Source: Mumia sp050632745 (GTDB lineage: Bacteria > Actinomycetota > Actinomycetes > Propionibacteriales > Nocardioidaceae). Taken from it: a DNA stretch of 64,000 bases. How positions within the stretch are numbered: position 1 is the first letter of the stretch; each line of letters opens with the position of its first letter. The notes below the pieces were generated by a model. That model was not told the DNA's origin, did not search any database, and worked only from the letters and a program-made list of their open reading frames with translations. The position numbers were made by a program, and so were the translations under genes. Below, one piece after another: positions 55,705 to 64,000 of this stretch. Where the stretch lies: positions 496,001 to 560,000 of the forward strand of contig NZ_JBODSD010000002.1 in NCBI RefSeq assembly GCF_050632745.1, given 5' to 3'.

Positions 55705-57152
55705 TGCCGCAGCTGGCTCTTGGAGTCGTCCTTGTGCTCGCGCCAGGGACGCTCGAAGGGCAGCCGCCAGGCGTGGGGCGCGACCAGCTGATGGATCGCG
55801 TTCGGCCCCCACGAGCCCACCGGATAGACACGGACCGGCGGAGGGTGGTCGAGCAGCTGCTGCGACAGGCTCCACAGCTGCTCGATGCCCTCCGCGGTCG
55901 TGAACAGGGTGTGGTCGCCGCGCATCGCGTCGTAGATCAGCCGCTCGTACGCCTCGAGCGCGGCGTAGCCGTCGGTCTCGGTGAACGAGAACTGCATCGA
56001 CAGCTTGTCCATCCGCATGCCGTGCCCAGGACGCTTGCCGTAGAAGGACAACGACAGCCGCGCGTGGTCGGCGAGGTCGAACGTCAGGTGGTCCGGTCCC
56101 TGGGCACCGACGCCCGAGCCCTCCGGGAACATGCTCTTCGGCGGCTCCCGGAACGCGATGGAGATGATCCGGGCGCCCTCGGCGAGCTGCTTGCCGGTGC
56201 GCAGATAGAACGGCACGCCGGCCCACCGCCAGTTGTCGACGAAGCACCGCAGCGCGACGAACGTCTCGGTGTCGGAGTCGTCGGCGACGTCGGGCTCCTC
56301 GCGGTAGCCGGCGTACTGGCCGCGGACGACGTCGCTCGGCTCGATCGGGAGCATCGAGCGGAAGACCTTGCTCTTCTCCTCGGTGATCGCGTACGGCGCG
56401 AGCTCGGTCGGCGGCTCCATCGCGACGAACCCGAGGACCTGGAACAGGTGCGTGACCACCATGTCCTTGTAGGCACCGGTCTCCTCGTAGAACCCGATCC
56501 GCCCGCCAAGACCCAGCGTCTCGGGCACGTCGATCTGCACGTGGTCGATGTGGTTGCGGTTCCAGATGGGCTCGAAGAGACCGTTGGCGAAGCGGAACGC
56601 GAGGATGTTCTGCGCCGCCTCCTTGCCGAGGAAGTGGTCGATCCGGAAGATCTGGTCCTCGCGGAAGACCTCGTGCAGCGCCGCGTTCAGGCGGCGCGCC
56701 GACGCGAGGTCGGTGCCGAACGGCTTCTCCATGATGATCCGCGAGCGCGCGGCCAGGCCGGCCTCCTCGATCTCGTGGACCACCGCGAGCGCGGCCTTCG
56801 GGGGGACGCTGAGGTAGTGCAGGAGCTGGGGCTCGCCGCCGATCTCCGACTCGGCGCGGTGCACGGTCGACGCGAGCGCCTCGGCGCCCCCGTCGCCCGG
56901 TGCCCAGCGCAGCATGTCGGCGAAGTCCGCCCAGGCCTCGTCGGTCGGCGCCGGGTGGCTGAACTCGTCGACGGCGTCACGCGCGAGCGAACGGAACTTG
57001 TCGAGGTCCATGTCGTCGAGCGAGGTGCCGACGATGCGCGCGTTGGGGAGCAGCCCGGCCTGCCACAGGTGCAGCAGCCCCGGGAGCAGCTTGCGCCGCG
57101 CGAGGTCCCCCGTCGCCCCGAAGAGCACGATGACGTACGGCTGCGACTCCAT
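55701..57152 (-). CDS. zwf: Glucose-6-phosphate dehydrogenase
   Basis: First enzyme of the oxidative pentose phosphate pathway, 483 residues. NADP-binding FGATGDLARRKLLPGL (11-26), substrate motif RIDHFLGKE (170-178), and EKPFGTDLASA are clear. ATG 57152 has TACGCT exactly 6 nt upstream, so leaderless. The stop shares bases with the convergent TrxB-like stop. No opcA or pgl is adjacent, so this may be a secondary copy. Confidence 0.95.
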   Translation of the reverse strand: MESQPYVIVLFGATGDLARRKLLPGLLHLWQAGLLPNARIVGTSLDDMDLDKFRSLARDAVDEFSHPAPTDEAWADFADMLRWAPGDGGAEALASTVHRAESEIGGEPQLLHYLSVPPKAALAVVHEIEEAGLAARSRIIMEKPFGTDLASARRLNAALHEVFREDQIFRIDHFLGKEAAQNILAFRFANGLFEPIWNRNHIDHVQIDVPETLGLGGRIGFYEETGAYKDMVVTHLFQVLGFVAMEPPTELAPYAITEEKSKVFRSMLPIEPSDVVRGQYAGYREEPDVADDSDTETFVALRCFVDNWRWAGVPFYLRTGKQLAEGARIISIAFREPPKSMFPEGSGVGAQGPDHLTFDLADHARLSLSFYGKRPGHGMRMDKLSMQFSFTETDGYAALEAYERLIYDAMRGDHTLFTTAEGIEQLWSLSQQLLDHPPPVRVYPVGSWGPNAIHQLVAPHAWRLPFERPWREHKDDSKSQLRH

Positions 57153-57202
57153 GCCGTCAGCGTAGTCCGCAACGGGCGATCCCGACGGTGGCGAAGGTAC
57201 GG

Positions 57203-57766
57203 CTAGGAGCGCGCCGCCTCCCACTCGGCGCGGGTGATCGCGTACTCGACGTCGCCGTGCTCGTCCCCCTCGATCCGCACCGGCCAGTCGGCGTGGAACG
57301 TCCGCACCAGCCGCATGCCCGCCTTCTCCATCACCCGGCGCGACGCGAGGTGCACGGCCATGGTCTCGGCCGTGACGCGCTCGACGTCAGAGGAGGCGAA
57401 GGCGTGGTCGACGAGCGCCTGCGAGACCTCCGTCGCATAGCCCTGCCCCCACGCGAACGTCTGGAGCCGGTAGCCCAGCTCGGGCTCGCGGGGACCGGCA
57501 TCCTCGCCCGGACGCAGGTGGAACCAGCCGAGGAAGCGCCCCGTCTCGAGGTCCTCGGCGGCCCAGAAGCCGTACAACGGGTGACGTGCGTGCCAGGCGA
57601 GGAAGGCGGGCAGCACCTCGTCGACGATCTCCTCCCGCGGGACGGGGAGACCGTTGTTGATGAAGTGCATGACCGCCGGGTCGTTGTCGAGCGCCGTCAG
57701 CAGGTCCGCATCGTCCGCGGTGAACTGGCGGAGGCGGACGCGCGCGGTGGTCAGGAGCACCGTCAT
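57203..57766 (-). CDS. GNAT family N-acetyltransferase
   Basis: Acetyltransferase of 187 residues of the RimJ/RimL type (TTARVRLRQFTADDADLL; ELGYRLQTFAWGQGYATEV as the acetyl-CoA loop; NNGLP; VMEKAGMRLV). The P-loop Gly-x-Gly is GQGYAT. Substrate unknown. ATG 57766 has no Shine-Dalgarno; GAGACT lies 6 nt before it. Probably its own short unit ahead of zwf. Confidence 0.85.
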   Translation of the reverse strand: MTVLLTTARVRLRQFTADDADLLTALDNDPAVMHFINNGLPVPREEIVDEVLPAFLAWHARHPLYGFWAAEDLETGRFLGWFHLRPGEDAGPREPELGYRLQTFAWGQGYATEVSQALVDHAFASSDVERVTAETMAVHLASRRVMEKAGMRLVRTFHADWPVRIEGDEHGDVEYAITRAEWEAARS

Positions 57767-57809
57767 GGCAGGAGTCTCGCAGGGCACGGCGGCGGACGTC
57801 GGGCGATCG

Positions 57810-57825
57810 CGTGACCTGCGTCACA
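57810..57825. promoter_or_regulatory. CRP/GlxR-like site upstream of desaturase operon
   Basis: CGTGA-CCTGCG-TCACA, with the same two half-sites as at 43836-43851. It ends 12 nt before the -35 box of the desaturase promoter, an activator position. Confidence 0.6.
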
Positions 57826-57836
57826 GAGCCTCGGAC

Positions 57837-57866
57837 TTGCGACCCAACCTACGGTTGCGTAGGTTG
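57837..57866 (+). promoter_or_regulatory. Desaturase operon promoter with internal dyad
   Basis: TTGCGA (57837-57842), 17-base spacer, TAGGTT (57860-57865). caacctacg-gttg-cgtaggttg (57845-57866) is a 9-bp perfect dyad inside the spacer and -10, the layout of a TetR-type repressor operator. Regulator not in window. Confidence 0.72.
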
Positions 57867-57904
57867 TGGGTGCACGGCCGTTCACTGAATCCCTCGGAGG
57901 CCCT

Positions 57905-59011
57905 ATGGGAATCGTCCGCAAGGCGCTCGCCTCGCGTCCGATCGCAGCCCTGACCTCGCCCCACACCATCGACCACTACCTCGACCAGGTCCACCCGATG
58001 CTCGCGGTCCACCACGTCCGCGCCCGGGTCGTCGAGGTGATCCACGAGACCGGTGTCGCCAGCACCGTCGTCCTGCGCCCCAACGGCGCCTGGAAGGGCT
58101 TCGCTCCCGGTCAGCACGTCGAGTTCGGCGTCGAGGTCGACGGCAAGCGCCGGGTCCGGGTCTTCTCGGTGTCCAGCTCGGCGCGGCGCAAGGACGGGCT
58201 CTTCAGCGTCTCGGTCAAGGCGCACCCCGACGGCTACGTGTCCCAGTACCTGCACCACGAGCTCGTCCCGAAGACCCTCGTGCACCTGTCGCAGGCCGAC
58301 GGCGAGTTCGTCCTCCCGGCGGCCGTCCCCGACGACCTGCTCCTGCTGTCGGGCGGCAGCGGGATCACACCCGTGATGTCGATGCTGCGCACGCTGCGCG
58401 ACGACGGCCACACCGGACGCGTCACGTTCCTGCACTATGCGCGCAGCCGCGAGGACGAGATGTTCTCCGACGAGCTCGACGCGCTCGCCGCCGTGGCCGA
58501 GTCCGACCCGACGGGCTCCCTCCGCGTCGTGCGCATCTACACCCGCGAGCCCGAGGACGGATCCGAGCTCGCCGGCCGGTTCACGATCGAGCACCTCAAG
58601 CACCTGGGCGTCGACGCCGCGAGCACGCTCTCCTACGTGTGCGGTCCGGCCGGGCTCATCGCCACGGTGCGGGACACGTACGACGAGCTCGGCGCGGCCG
58701 AGCAGCTGCGCGCGGAGTACTTCAAGGTCCCGACGGTCGACCTCGACGCCGCCGACGCCACCGGCACGCTGACGTTCGACGACAGCGGGATCGAGGCCGA
58801 CAACTCCGGCGCCACGATCCTCGAGCAGGCCGAGGCTGCGGGGCTCACGCCCGACTTCGGCTGCCGGATGGGCGTCTGCAACACCTGCGCCATCAAGAAG
58901 AACCACGGTGCCGTCCGCCACGTCATCACCGGCGAGGTGGCCGCGAACACCGACGAGACCGTCAAGATCTGCGTCCAGGTCCCCGTCGGCGACGTCAACG
59001 TCGCCCTCTGA
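57905..59011 (+). CDS. Ferredoxin reductase with C-terminal [2Fe-2S] domain
   Basis: Electron donor of 368 residues for the adjacent desaturase (Rv3230c-like). FAD domain about 35-130 (RVFSVSSSARR), NAD(P)H domain starting LLLLSGGSGITPVMSML, and a plant-type ferredoxin domain with CRMGVCNTC plus a fourth Cys in KICVQV. RBS CGGAGG before ATG 57905. Ten bases separate it from the desaturase gene. Confidence 0.93.
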   Translation: MGIVRKALASRPIAALTSPHTIDHYLDQVHPMLAVHHVRARVVEVIHETGVASTVVLRPNGAWKGFAPGQHVEFGVEVDGKRRVRVFSVSSSARRKDGLFSVSVKAHPDGYVSQYLHHELVPKTLVHLSQADGEFVLPAAVPDDLLLLSGGSGITPVMSMLRTLRDDGHTGRVTFLHYARSREDEMFSDELDALAAVAESDPTGSLRVVRIYTREPEDGSELAGRFTIEHLKHLGVDAASTLSYVCGPAGLIATVRDTYDELGAAEQLRAEYFKVPTVDLDAADATGTLTFDDSGIEADNSGATILEQAEAAGLTPDFGCRMGVCNTCAIKKNHGAVRHVITGEVAANTDETVKICVQVPVGDVNVAL

Positions 59012-59021
59012 GAGGAACGCC

Positions 59022-60305
59022 ATGTCCCACCACCGCAAGAAGCGCGCTCCGATCGAGCCGCTGAGCGCCAGCAACCACAACAAGGCGCCGGTCCCCCTCG
59101 TCGGCGAGGACACCAGCGTCCGCGCGACCATCGGCCTCGACCTCATGACGTACGAGCAGCTCGAGGAGTTCGGCGACGAGCTCGACGCGGTGCGCCAGCG
59201 CGTCCTCGACGACCTCGGTCAGAAGGACGCCGACTACATCCGCCGCGTCATCAAGGCGCAGCGGGTCTTCGACGTGCTCGGCCGCATCGGCATCTTCATG
59301 CCGTTCTTCCTGCCCGTCTTCATCGCGGGCATCGCGTGCCTCGCCATCTCCAAGATCCTCGAGAACATGGAGATCGGGCACAACGTGATGCACGGTCAGT
59401 ACGACTGGATGAACGACCCGGTCGTGGACGGCAAGAAGTACGAGTGGGACAACGTGGCGCCGGCGCAGGACTGGAAGCACGGCCACAACTACATCCACCA
59501 CACCTACACGAACATCCACGGCATGGACCGGGACATCGGCTACAACCTGTTCCGGATCGACGAGGAGCAGCCGTGGTACCCGAGCCACCGGTTCAACCTG
59601 CCGCTCGCGTTCATGCTCATGCTGTTCTTCGAGTGGGGCGTGATGTACCACGGCATCGAGCTCGACGAGTACCTCGGCGGGCGGATGAGCAAGTCCGAGT
59701 TCAAGGCCCGCAAGAAGCGCGCCTGGCAGAAGGTCCGCCGTCAGGTCGTCAAGGACTACGTGGCGTACCCGCTGCTCGCGGTGGCGCTGGTGCCGTTCAC
59801 CTCGTGGTGGGTCCCGCTGGCCGTTCTCGGCGGGAACTTCGTGGCCAACATCATCCGCAACATCTGGACGTTCATCGTCATCTTCTGCGGCCACTTCCCT
59901 GCGGAGGTGGAGACCTTCACCGAGGAGGAGGCGCAGAACGAGACCCGCGGCCAGTGGTACCTGCGTCAGCTGCTCGGCTCGGCCAACATCACCGGCACCC
60001 CGGTGTTCCACGTGATGACGGGCAACCTGTCGTACCAGATCGAGCACCACCTCTTCCCCGACATCCCGGCGCGCCGCTACCCGGAGGTGGCGAAGGACGT
60101 GCACCGGCTGGTCGAGAAGTACGGCCTGAAGTACAACACCGGGCGCCTCTCGAAGCAGATCGGCAGCGTCGCCCAGCAGCTCGCCGCGCTCGGCCGCAAG
60201 CCCTCCGACCCGTACAAGGTCGGCAACTCGCCCGAGTCCAAGGCGCTGCGTCGCGAGAAGCGCGAGGCGGAGAAGGCGGCCCGCGAGGCGATGGCGAACG
60301 CCTGA
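59022..60305 (+). CDS. Membrane fatty-acid (acyl-CoA) desaturase
   Basis: Integral di-iron desaturase of 427 residues (DesA3-like). Three His boxes are present: HNVMHG, HGHNYIHHTYTN and QIEHHLFP, with TM pairs at about residues 92-110 and 205-295. It introduces a double bond, usually delta-9, using electrons from the reductase encoded just upstream. AGAGGAA precedes ATG 59022. Ends with a Lys/Glu/Ala-rich tail. Confidence 0.94.
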   Translation: MSHHRKKRAPIEPLSASNHNKAPVPLVGEDTSVRATIGLDLMTYEQLEEFGDELDAVRQRVLDDLGQKDADYIRRVIKAQRVFDVLGRIGIFMPFFLPVFIAGIACLAISKILENMEIGHNVMHGQYDWMNDPVVDGKKYEWDNVAPAQDWKHGHNYIHHTYTNIHGMDRDIGYNLFRIDEEQPWYPSHRFNLPLAFMLMLFFEWGVMYHGIELDEYLGGRMSKSEFKARKKRAWQKVRRQVVKDYVAYPLLAVALVPFTSWWVPLAVLGGNFVANIIRNIWTFIVIFCGHFPAEVETFTEEEAQNETRGQWYLRQLLGSANITGTPVFHVMTGNLSYQIEHHLFPDIPARRYPEVAKDVHRLVEKYGLKYNTGRLSKQIGSVAQQLAALGRKPSDPYKVGNSPESKALRREKREAEKAAREAMANA

Positions 60306-60320
60306 GGGTCCCTCTGCGCG

Positions 60321-60367
60321 AACGCCGATGCGTCCTGACCACCCGCGGGTCAGGACGCATCGGCGTT
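60321..60367. terminator. Bidirectional terminator at desaturase 3' end
   Basis: Twenty-bp perfect arms (60321-60340 and 60348-60367) with a 7-nt loop, between the convergent desaturase and copper ATPase genes. Confidence 0.9.
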
Positions 60368-60386
60368 CTGCGGCGTCGTACGCGCG

Positions 60387-62525
60387 TCAGCCCGCGGCGC
60401 GGACCGAGGCCTCCGGACTCAGGTCGAGCCGCCGCAGGAGCTGCGCGTTGAGCGCCACCACCACCGTCGACGCCGACATGAGGATCGCGCCCACCGACAT
60501 CGGCATGACGAACCCGACCGGCGCGAGGACGCCCGCCGCGAGCGGGACCGAGATCAGGTTGTAGCCCGCGGCCCACCAGAGGTTCTGCTTCATCTTGCGG
60601 TACGTCGCCCGCGACAGCTCGATGACCGACAGGACGGAGCGTGGGTCCGAGCTCGCGAGGATCACCCCGGCCGACGCGATCGCGACGTCCGTGCCGGCCC
60701 CGATGGCGATGCCGACGTCGGCCTGCGCCAGCGCCGGTGCGTCGTTGACGCCGTCACCGACCATCGCGACCTTGCGTCCCTCGTGCTGCAGCTCGGCGAC
60801 CTTCGCGGCCTTGTCCTCGGGCCGGACGCCGGCGTAGACGCGGTCGATGCCGAGCTCGTCTGCCACCGACCGGGCGACCGCCTCGGCATCGCCGGTGATC
60901 ATCACGACCTGCACGCCCCTGCGGTGGAGCGCGTCGACCGCCTGGCGCGACTCCTCGCGCACCTCGTCGGCGAGCTCGAGCGCACCGACCACCTCCCCGT
61001 CGACCAGGACGTGGAGGATGATCGCGCCGGTCGCGCGCCAGGTCTCCGCGACCTCCAGCTCGTGCGCGTGCTCCTGCTCGAGGAGCGCCGGCCCGCCGAC
61101 CTGCACGCGGCGCCCGTCGACGGTGGCGGTGACGCCGACCGCGGGCGACGAGCGGAAGTCCGAGGAGGCCGCGACGGTGAGGTCCTTGGTGCGGGCCGCC
61201 TCGACGATCGCCTTGGCGAGCGGGTGCTCGCTGTCGGACTCGGCAGCGGCGGCGAGCGCCAGGACCTCGTCCTCGGCGTGGTCGCCCGCGGTCGCGACCG
61301 AGGTGACCGCCGGCTCCCCCTTGGTCAGCGTGCCGGTCTTGTCGAACAGCACGGCATCGACGGTGCGCATGCTCTCGAGCGCGAGCCGGTCCTTGACGAG
61401 GACGCCGCCGCGCGCCGCCCGCTCGGTCGCGATCGACACGACCAGCGGGATCGCGAGGCCGAGCGCGTGGGGGCACGCGATCACGAGGACGGTGATCGTG
61501 CGGATCACGGCCTCGTCCGGCTGCCCGATCAGCGACCACACCACGGCCGTGATCAGTGCCGCTCCGAGCGCGAACCAGAACAGCCACCCGGCTGCGGTGT
61601 CCGCGAGGCGCTGCGCCCGCGACGACGAGCTCTGGGCCTCGGCGACCAGCCGCTGGATGCCCGCGAGCGCGGTGTCGCTGCCGACGGCGGTGACCTCGAC
61701 CCGCAGGCCGGAGTCGGTCGCGACCGTGCCGGCCACGACGTCGTCGCCGGCTTCGCGGCGGACCGGCCGCGACTCCCCCGTCACCATCGACTCGTCGATG
61801 TCGGCCGCGCCCTCGACGACCCTGCCGTCGGCCGGCACGCTGCCGCCGGGACGGACGACGACCAGGTCGCCGACCCGCAGGTCGGACGGAGCGACGGTCA
61901 CGACCTGGTCCCCCTCGACCCGCTCGGCCTCGTCCGGCAGGAGCGCGGCGAGCGAGTCCAGCGCGGAGGTGGTCTGGGCCAGCGACCGCATCTCGATCCA
62001 GTGGCCCAGCAGCATGATCACGATCAGCAGCGCGAGCTCCCACCAGAAGTCGAGCTCGTGGTGCAGGATCTCGAGGCTGGCACCCCACGACGACACGAAG
62101 GCGACCGTGATCGCAAGTCCGATGAGCAGCATCATCCCCGGCTTGCGGGACCGGATCTCGCTCACGGCACCGGTGAGGAACGGGCGCCCGCCCCAGGCGT
62201 ACATCACCGTGCCGAGCAGCGGCGAGACCCACGCGACCCAGGAGGCGTCGGGAAGGTCGTAGCCGAGGATCGAGGCGAACATGGCGGAGAACCCGACCAC
62301 GGGCACCGCGAGGACGAGCATGATCCAGAACAGCCGGCGGAACTGCCCGACGTGGTCGCCGTGACCGGCATGACCACCGTGGCCTCCGTGCCCCGCGTGG
62401 GCGCTCATGTCGTGCCCCGCGTGGGCGCTCATGTCGTGGGCGGCGTGCTCGGCGTGCGCCTCCATGACGCCGGACGCGCCGCTGCCGTGATCGTGGTTGC
62501 CGTGATCGTGCTCGTGCGTGCTCAT
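60387..62525 (-). CDS. copB: CPH-type copper-exporting P-type ATPase
   Basis: P1B-type heavy-metal ATPase of 712 residues. The N-terminus is a His-rich region (His about every third residue through 58) in place of CXXC metal domains. The TM metal site is Cys351-Pro-His353, the P1B-3/CopB signature; the phosphorylated Asp is in DKTGT (395-399), with MVTGES and GDGVNDAPAL. CopB-type pumps move Cu+ or Cu2+ outward. Start ATG 62525: TATGGT is 7 nt before it and a CsoR-like operator overlies the promoter. ATG 62537 is possible but would lie inside the -10. Confidence 0.93.
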   Translation of the reverse strand: MSTHEHDHGNHDHGSGASGVMEAHAEHAAHDMSAHAGHDMSAHAGHGGHGGHAGHGDHVGQFRRLFWIMLVLAVPVVGFSAMFASILGYDLPDASWVAWVSPLLGTVMYAWGGRPFLTGAVSEIRSRKPGMMLLIGLAITVAFVSSWGASLEILHHELDFWWELALLIVIMLLGHWIEMRSLAQTTSALDSLAALLPDEAERVEGDQVVTVAPSDLRVGDLVVVRPGGSVPADGRVVEGAADIDESMVTGESRPVRREAGDDVVAGTVATDSGLRVEVTAVGSDTALAGIQRLVAEAQSSSSRAQRLADTAAGWLFWFALGAALITAVVWSLIGQPDEAVIRTITVLVIACPHALGLAIPLVVSIATERAARGGVLVKDRLALESMRTVDAVLFDKTGTLTKGEPAVTSVATAGDHAEDEVLALAAAAESDSEHPLAKAIVEAARTKDLTVAASSDFRSSPAVGVTATVDGRRVQVGGPALLEQEHAHELEVAETWRATGAIILHVLVDGEVVGALELADEVREESRQAVDALHRRGVQVVMITGDAEAVARSVADELGIDRVYAGVRPEDKAAKVAELQHEGRKVAMVGDGVNDAPALAQADVGIAIGAGTDVAIASAGVILASSDPRSVLSVIELSRATYRKMKQNLWWAAGYNLISVPLAAGVLAPVGFVMPMSVGAILMSASTVVVALNAQLLRRLDLSPEASVRAAG

Positions 62526-62532
62526 GACGCTG

Positions 62533-62561
62533 ACCATATACCCCTAGGGGGTATCCGACAA
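62533..62561 (-). promoter_or_regulatory. copB promoter with CsoR-like operator
   Basis: On the minus strand: TTGTCG (62556-62561), 17-base spacer, TATGGT (62533-62538). The spacer holds ATACCCC-N3-GGGGTAT (62538-62554), the GC-rich dyad typical of CsoR copper-sensor sites. The TAG stop of the upstream peptidase gene (62544-62546) lies at the centre of this dyad. No csoR gene is in the window. Confidence 0.8.
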
Positions 62562-63896
62562 CCCCGTGCCGTCGTGCCCGAGGACGAGCGACGCGACCTG
62601 CTCCAGCTCCGGCGTCAGCGCGCTCTCGGGCACCGTCACCTGCTGGGCGCCGTAGGAGAACGTGTAGACGAACCGGTCCGCACCGGCATCGTCCTCGTCC
62701 CGGCTCGGCAGCCCCGCGAAGTCGGTCCGCTCGAGGAGCGCCGCGACCTCGGCACCGAGCGGGCCCTCGTCGAGGTCCAGCGTCACCTCGCGCCCGATCC
62801 CGGCGAACCCTCCAGACCGTGACACCACCACCCGCCCCTCGGCCGGCGGGAGCTCACCCGACACGGGCGCGTCCTGTCCCGGCTCGACGCCCACCTCCGA
62901 CCACGCCGCACGGACGTCGTCCGCCTCCTCCTCGCCGTACAGCTCCTGCGCGGCGGCGACCGTGGCGGCGGCGAACCCCGCGAAGCGGGTGTCGCGCCCG
63001 ACCGCTCCCCCGGTCAGCGCGGCGTACCAGATCTGGCCCGTCCGCTCCCAGCTGTAGCCGCCGAGCCGCAGCGCGGCCAGCGCGAACGCCTTGTTGGGGA
63101 TGCCGGAGTTGATGTGGACGCCGCCGTTGTCGGCGGTGGTCTCGACGTAGTCCTGCATCGAGCCGACCTGCGGGTCCTTGCCGAGCAGCGGGTCGTCGTA
63201 CGCCGTCCCGGGCTCGCGCATCGACCGCAGCGCGACGGCCTGGATCCCCGGCTTGAACAGGCCCTCGCCGATCAGCCAGTGCGCCTCCTCCGCCGTCTGG
63301 TCGAGCATCCGCTGCAGGGCCATGGCCGCGAAGCAGTCCGACATCGACTCGTTGAGCGCACCGGACTGGCCCGAGTAGCGCAGGTCGGCGGTGAACTGCG
63401 TGACGCCGTGGGCGAACTCGTGGAACAGGACGTCCGGCGGCTTGGTGAAGCGCTCGAACACGCGGCCGTCGCCGTCACCGAAGACCAGCTGCTCGCCGTC
63501 CCAGAACGCGTTGTCGTAGTCCTCGCCATAGTGCACCGTCACCGTGACCGTGCTGCCCGCGTCGTCGATGCCGCTGCGCCCGAAGGCGGTGAAGAAGAGC
63601 TCGTGCACGATGCCGCTGCTGTCGTACGCCTCGTCGACCGCGGGGTCGCCCGTGGGCGGGTCGGCGTCGCCGCGGACCTTCGCACCGGGCAGCTGCGTCG
63701 CGCCGCCCGCGCTGTAGATCGTCTTGGTGCCGTCGGCGTCCGACGGCTGCGCCATCGACGGCGGCGCCGTGGCCCGGCGCTCGCGCAGCCCCGCGTCGAG
63801 CGCCCGGGTCTGACCGCAGCAGCCCGTCAGGTAGGGGTCGTCGGTCGCCTCGGCGAGCCGGTCGAGGAGGTACGGAGGGACGAACTGGCACGTCAT
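62544..63896 (-). CDS. M4 metallopeptidase fused to emfourin-like domain
   Basis: Thermolysin-family protease of 450 residues without a signal peptide, i.e. protealysin-like. It has a short propeptide with the FVPPYLLDRLAE motif (5-16), Zn motif HEFAH (159-163), third ligand Glu183 in NESMSD, and the catalytic His261 in NGGVHINSG. Residues about 355-440 (VVVSRSGGFAGIG, RFVYTFSYG, VTVPESALTPELEQV) match the emfourin (protealysin inhibitor) fold, here in the same chain. Such proteases may leave by an unknown route or act inside. Stop lies inside the copB operator. Confidence 0.87.
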   Translation of the reverse strand: MTCQFVPPYLLDRLAEATDDPYLTGCCGQTRALDAGLRERRATAPPSMAQPSDADGTKTIYSAGGATQLPGAKVRGDADPPTGDPAVDEAYDSSGIVHELFFTAFGRSGIDDAGSTVTVTVHYGEDYDNAFWDGEQLVFGDGDGRVFERFTKPPDVLFHEFAHGVTQFTADLRYSGQSGALNESMSDCFAAMALQRMLDQTAEEAHWLIGEGLFKPGIQAVALRSMREPGTAYDDPLLGKDPQVGSMQDYVETTADNGGVHINSGIPNKAFALAALRLGGYSWERTGQIWYAALTGGAVGRDTRFAGFAAATVAAAQELYGEEEADDVRAAWSEVGVEPGQDAPVSGELPPAEGRVVVSRSGGFAGIGREVTLDLDEGPLGAEVAALLERTDFAGLPSRDEDDAGADRFVYTFSYGAQQVTVPESALTPELEQVASLVLGHDGTGLSDTP

Positions 63897-63942
63897 CCAC
63901 CCTGTCTACCGCGCACCGGTGACACCGGCGACCGGTCGGGAC

Positions 63943-64000
63943 TCAGATCAGGCGGCGGTCGCTCGCCCAGCGGGTCAGCTCGTGGCGGCTCGACAGCTGC
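63943..64000 (-). CDS. C-terminal fragment of a LuxR-type regulator (partial)
   Basis: The last 19 codons of a gene entering from the right edge, ending QLSSRHELTRWASDRRLI and TGA at 63943-63945. The SSRxEL(T/V)RW pattern is the usual end of a LuxR/NarL helix-turn-helix domain. Nothing can be said of its sensor part. Confidence 0.5.
   Translation of the reverse strand, partial: QLSSRHELTRWASDRRLI

Noticed and set aside
63897..63942. accggt repeats between the M4 and LuxR genes
   Set aside because: Short accggt/caccgg repeats in 46 bases, compatible with chance at this GC content.

Overview
The window is a stretch of a very GC-rich actinobacterial chromosome. Gene content points to a Nocardioidaceae-like organism (Propionibacteriales): single-cytochrome sdhCAB, a purN-purH-DUF6350 neighbourhood, DUF3017 next to folD, an AfsR-type BTAD regulator, and many genes that appear to be transcribed without a leader. 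No rRNA, tRNA, CRISPR array, insertion sequence or prophage was seen. Protein-coding density is high. Most of the interest lies in junctions, operators and a few fusion proteins. Genus assignment is inference from gene content only.

Layout. 1-3.5 kb: a BMP-family lipoprotein with its ABC ATPase and permease (probable nucleoside uptake), interrupted by a G22/C18 homopolymer palindrome. 3.7-6.9 kb: an LPATG-anchored VWA/SpaA-repeat surface protein with a frameshift. 6.9-12.8 kb: M20 amidohydrolase, sdhB-sdhA-sdhC and a divergent LysR regulator. 12.8-17.7 kb: a PLP dehydratase, BrkB, 2'-5' RNA ligase, trpS and a CNNM/CorC protein. 17.8-24.6 kb: galK, pheA, trxA, PadR regulator plus DHA2 exporter, purU and a secreted protein. 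24.8-28.5 kb: a complete sulfate ABC operon. 28.6-33.3 kb: MFS, a 35-residue membrane peptide divergent from a DtxR/MntR regulator, aqpZ, mdh and a PF04020 protein. 33.3-39.6 kb: DUF3017, folD, YbaK, a palindrome-flanked DUF559 nuclease-like gene, purH, purN and DUF6350. 39.7-46.3 kb: a sigma-like/TM/sensor fusion, sucCD, an alpha/beta hydrolase and an M23 peptidase. 46.5-51.3 kb: pcrA and a YtrA-ABC exporter operon. 51.4-57.8 kb: an AfsR-like regulator, a TrxB-like flavoprotein, zwf and a GNAT. 57.9-64 kb: the ferredoxin reductase/fatty-acid desaturase pair, a CPH-type copper ATPase, an M4 peptidase fused to an emfourin-like domain, and the tail of a LuxR-type gene.

How the genes fit. TCA-cycle genes (sdhCAB, sucCD, mdh) lie with one-carbon and purine genes (folD, purU, purN, purH) that make and consume 10-formyl-THF. 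Two CRP/GlxR-like sites sit in front of sucCD/hydrolase and the desaturase operon, which suggests cAMP-type catabolic control. zwf, the TrxB-like flavoprotein, trxA and the desaturase reductase form a redox theme.

Most notable signals: (i) fifteen genes carry a TANNNT box exactly 6 or 7 nt before the start codon; (ii) a small family of related long palindromes at 32.8-36.1 kb, two of which bracket a DUF559 nuclease-like gene, resembling a REP/RAYT arrangement; (iii) the 35-residue peptide opposite the MntR-like regulator; (iv) the sigma-like membrane fusion; (v) the peptidase-inhibitor fusion whose stop codon lies inside the copper operator of the next gene; (vi) the G22/C18 tract, which looks like a sequencing or assembly scar at a hairpin.
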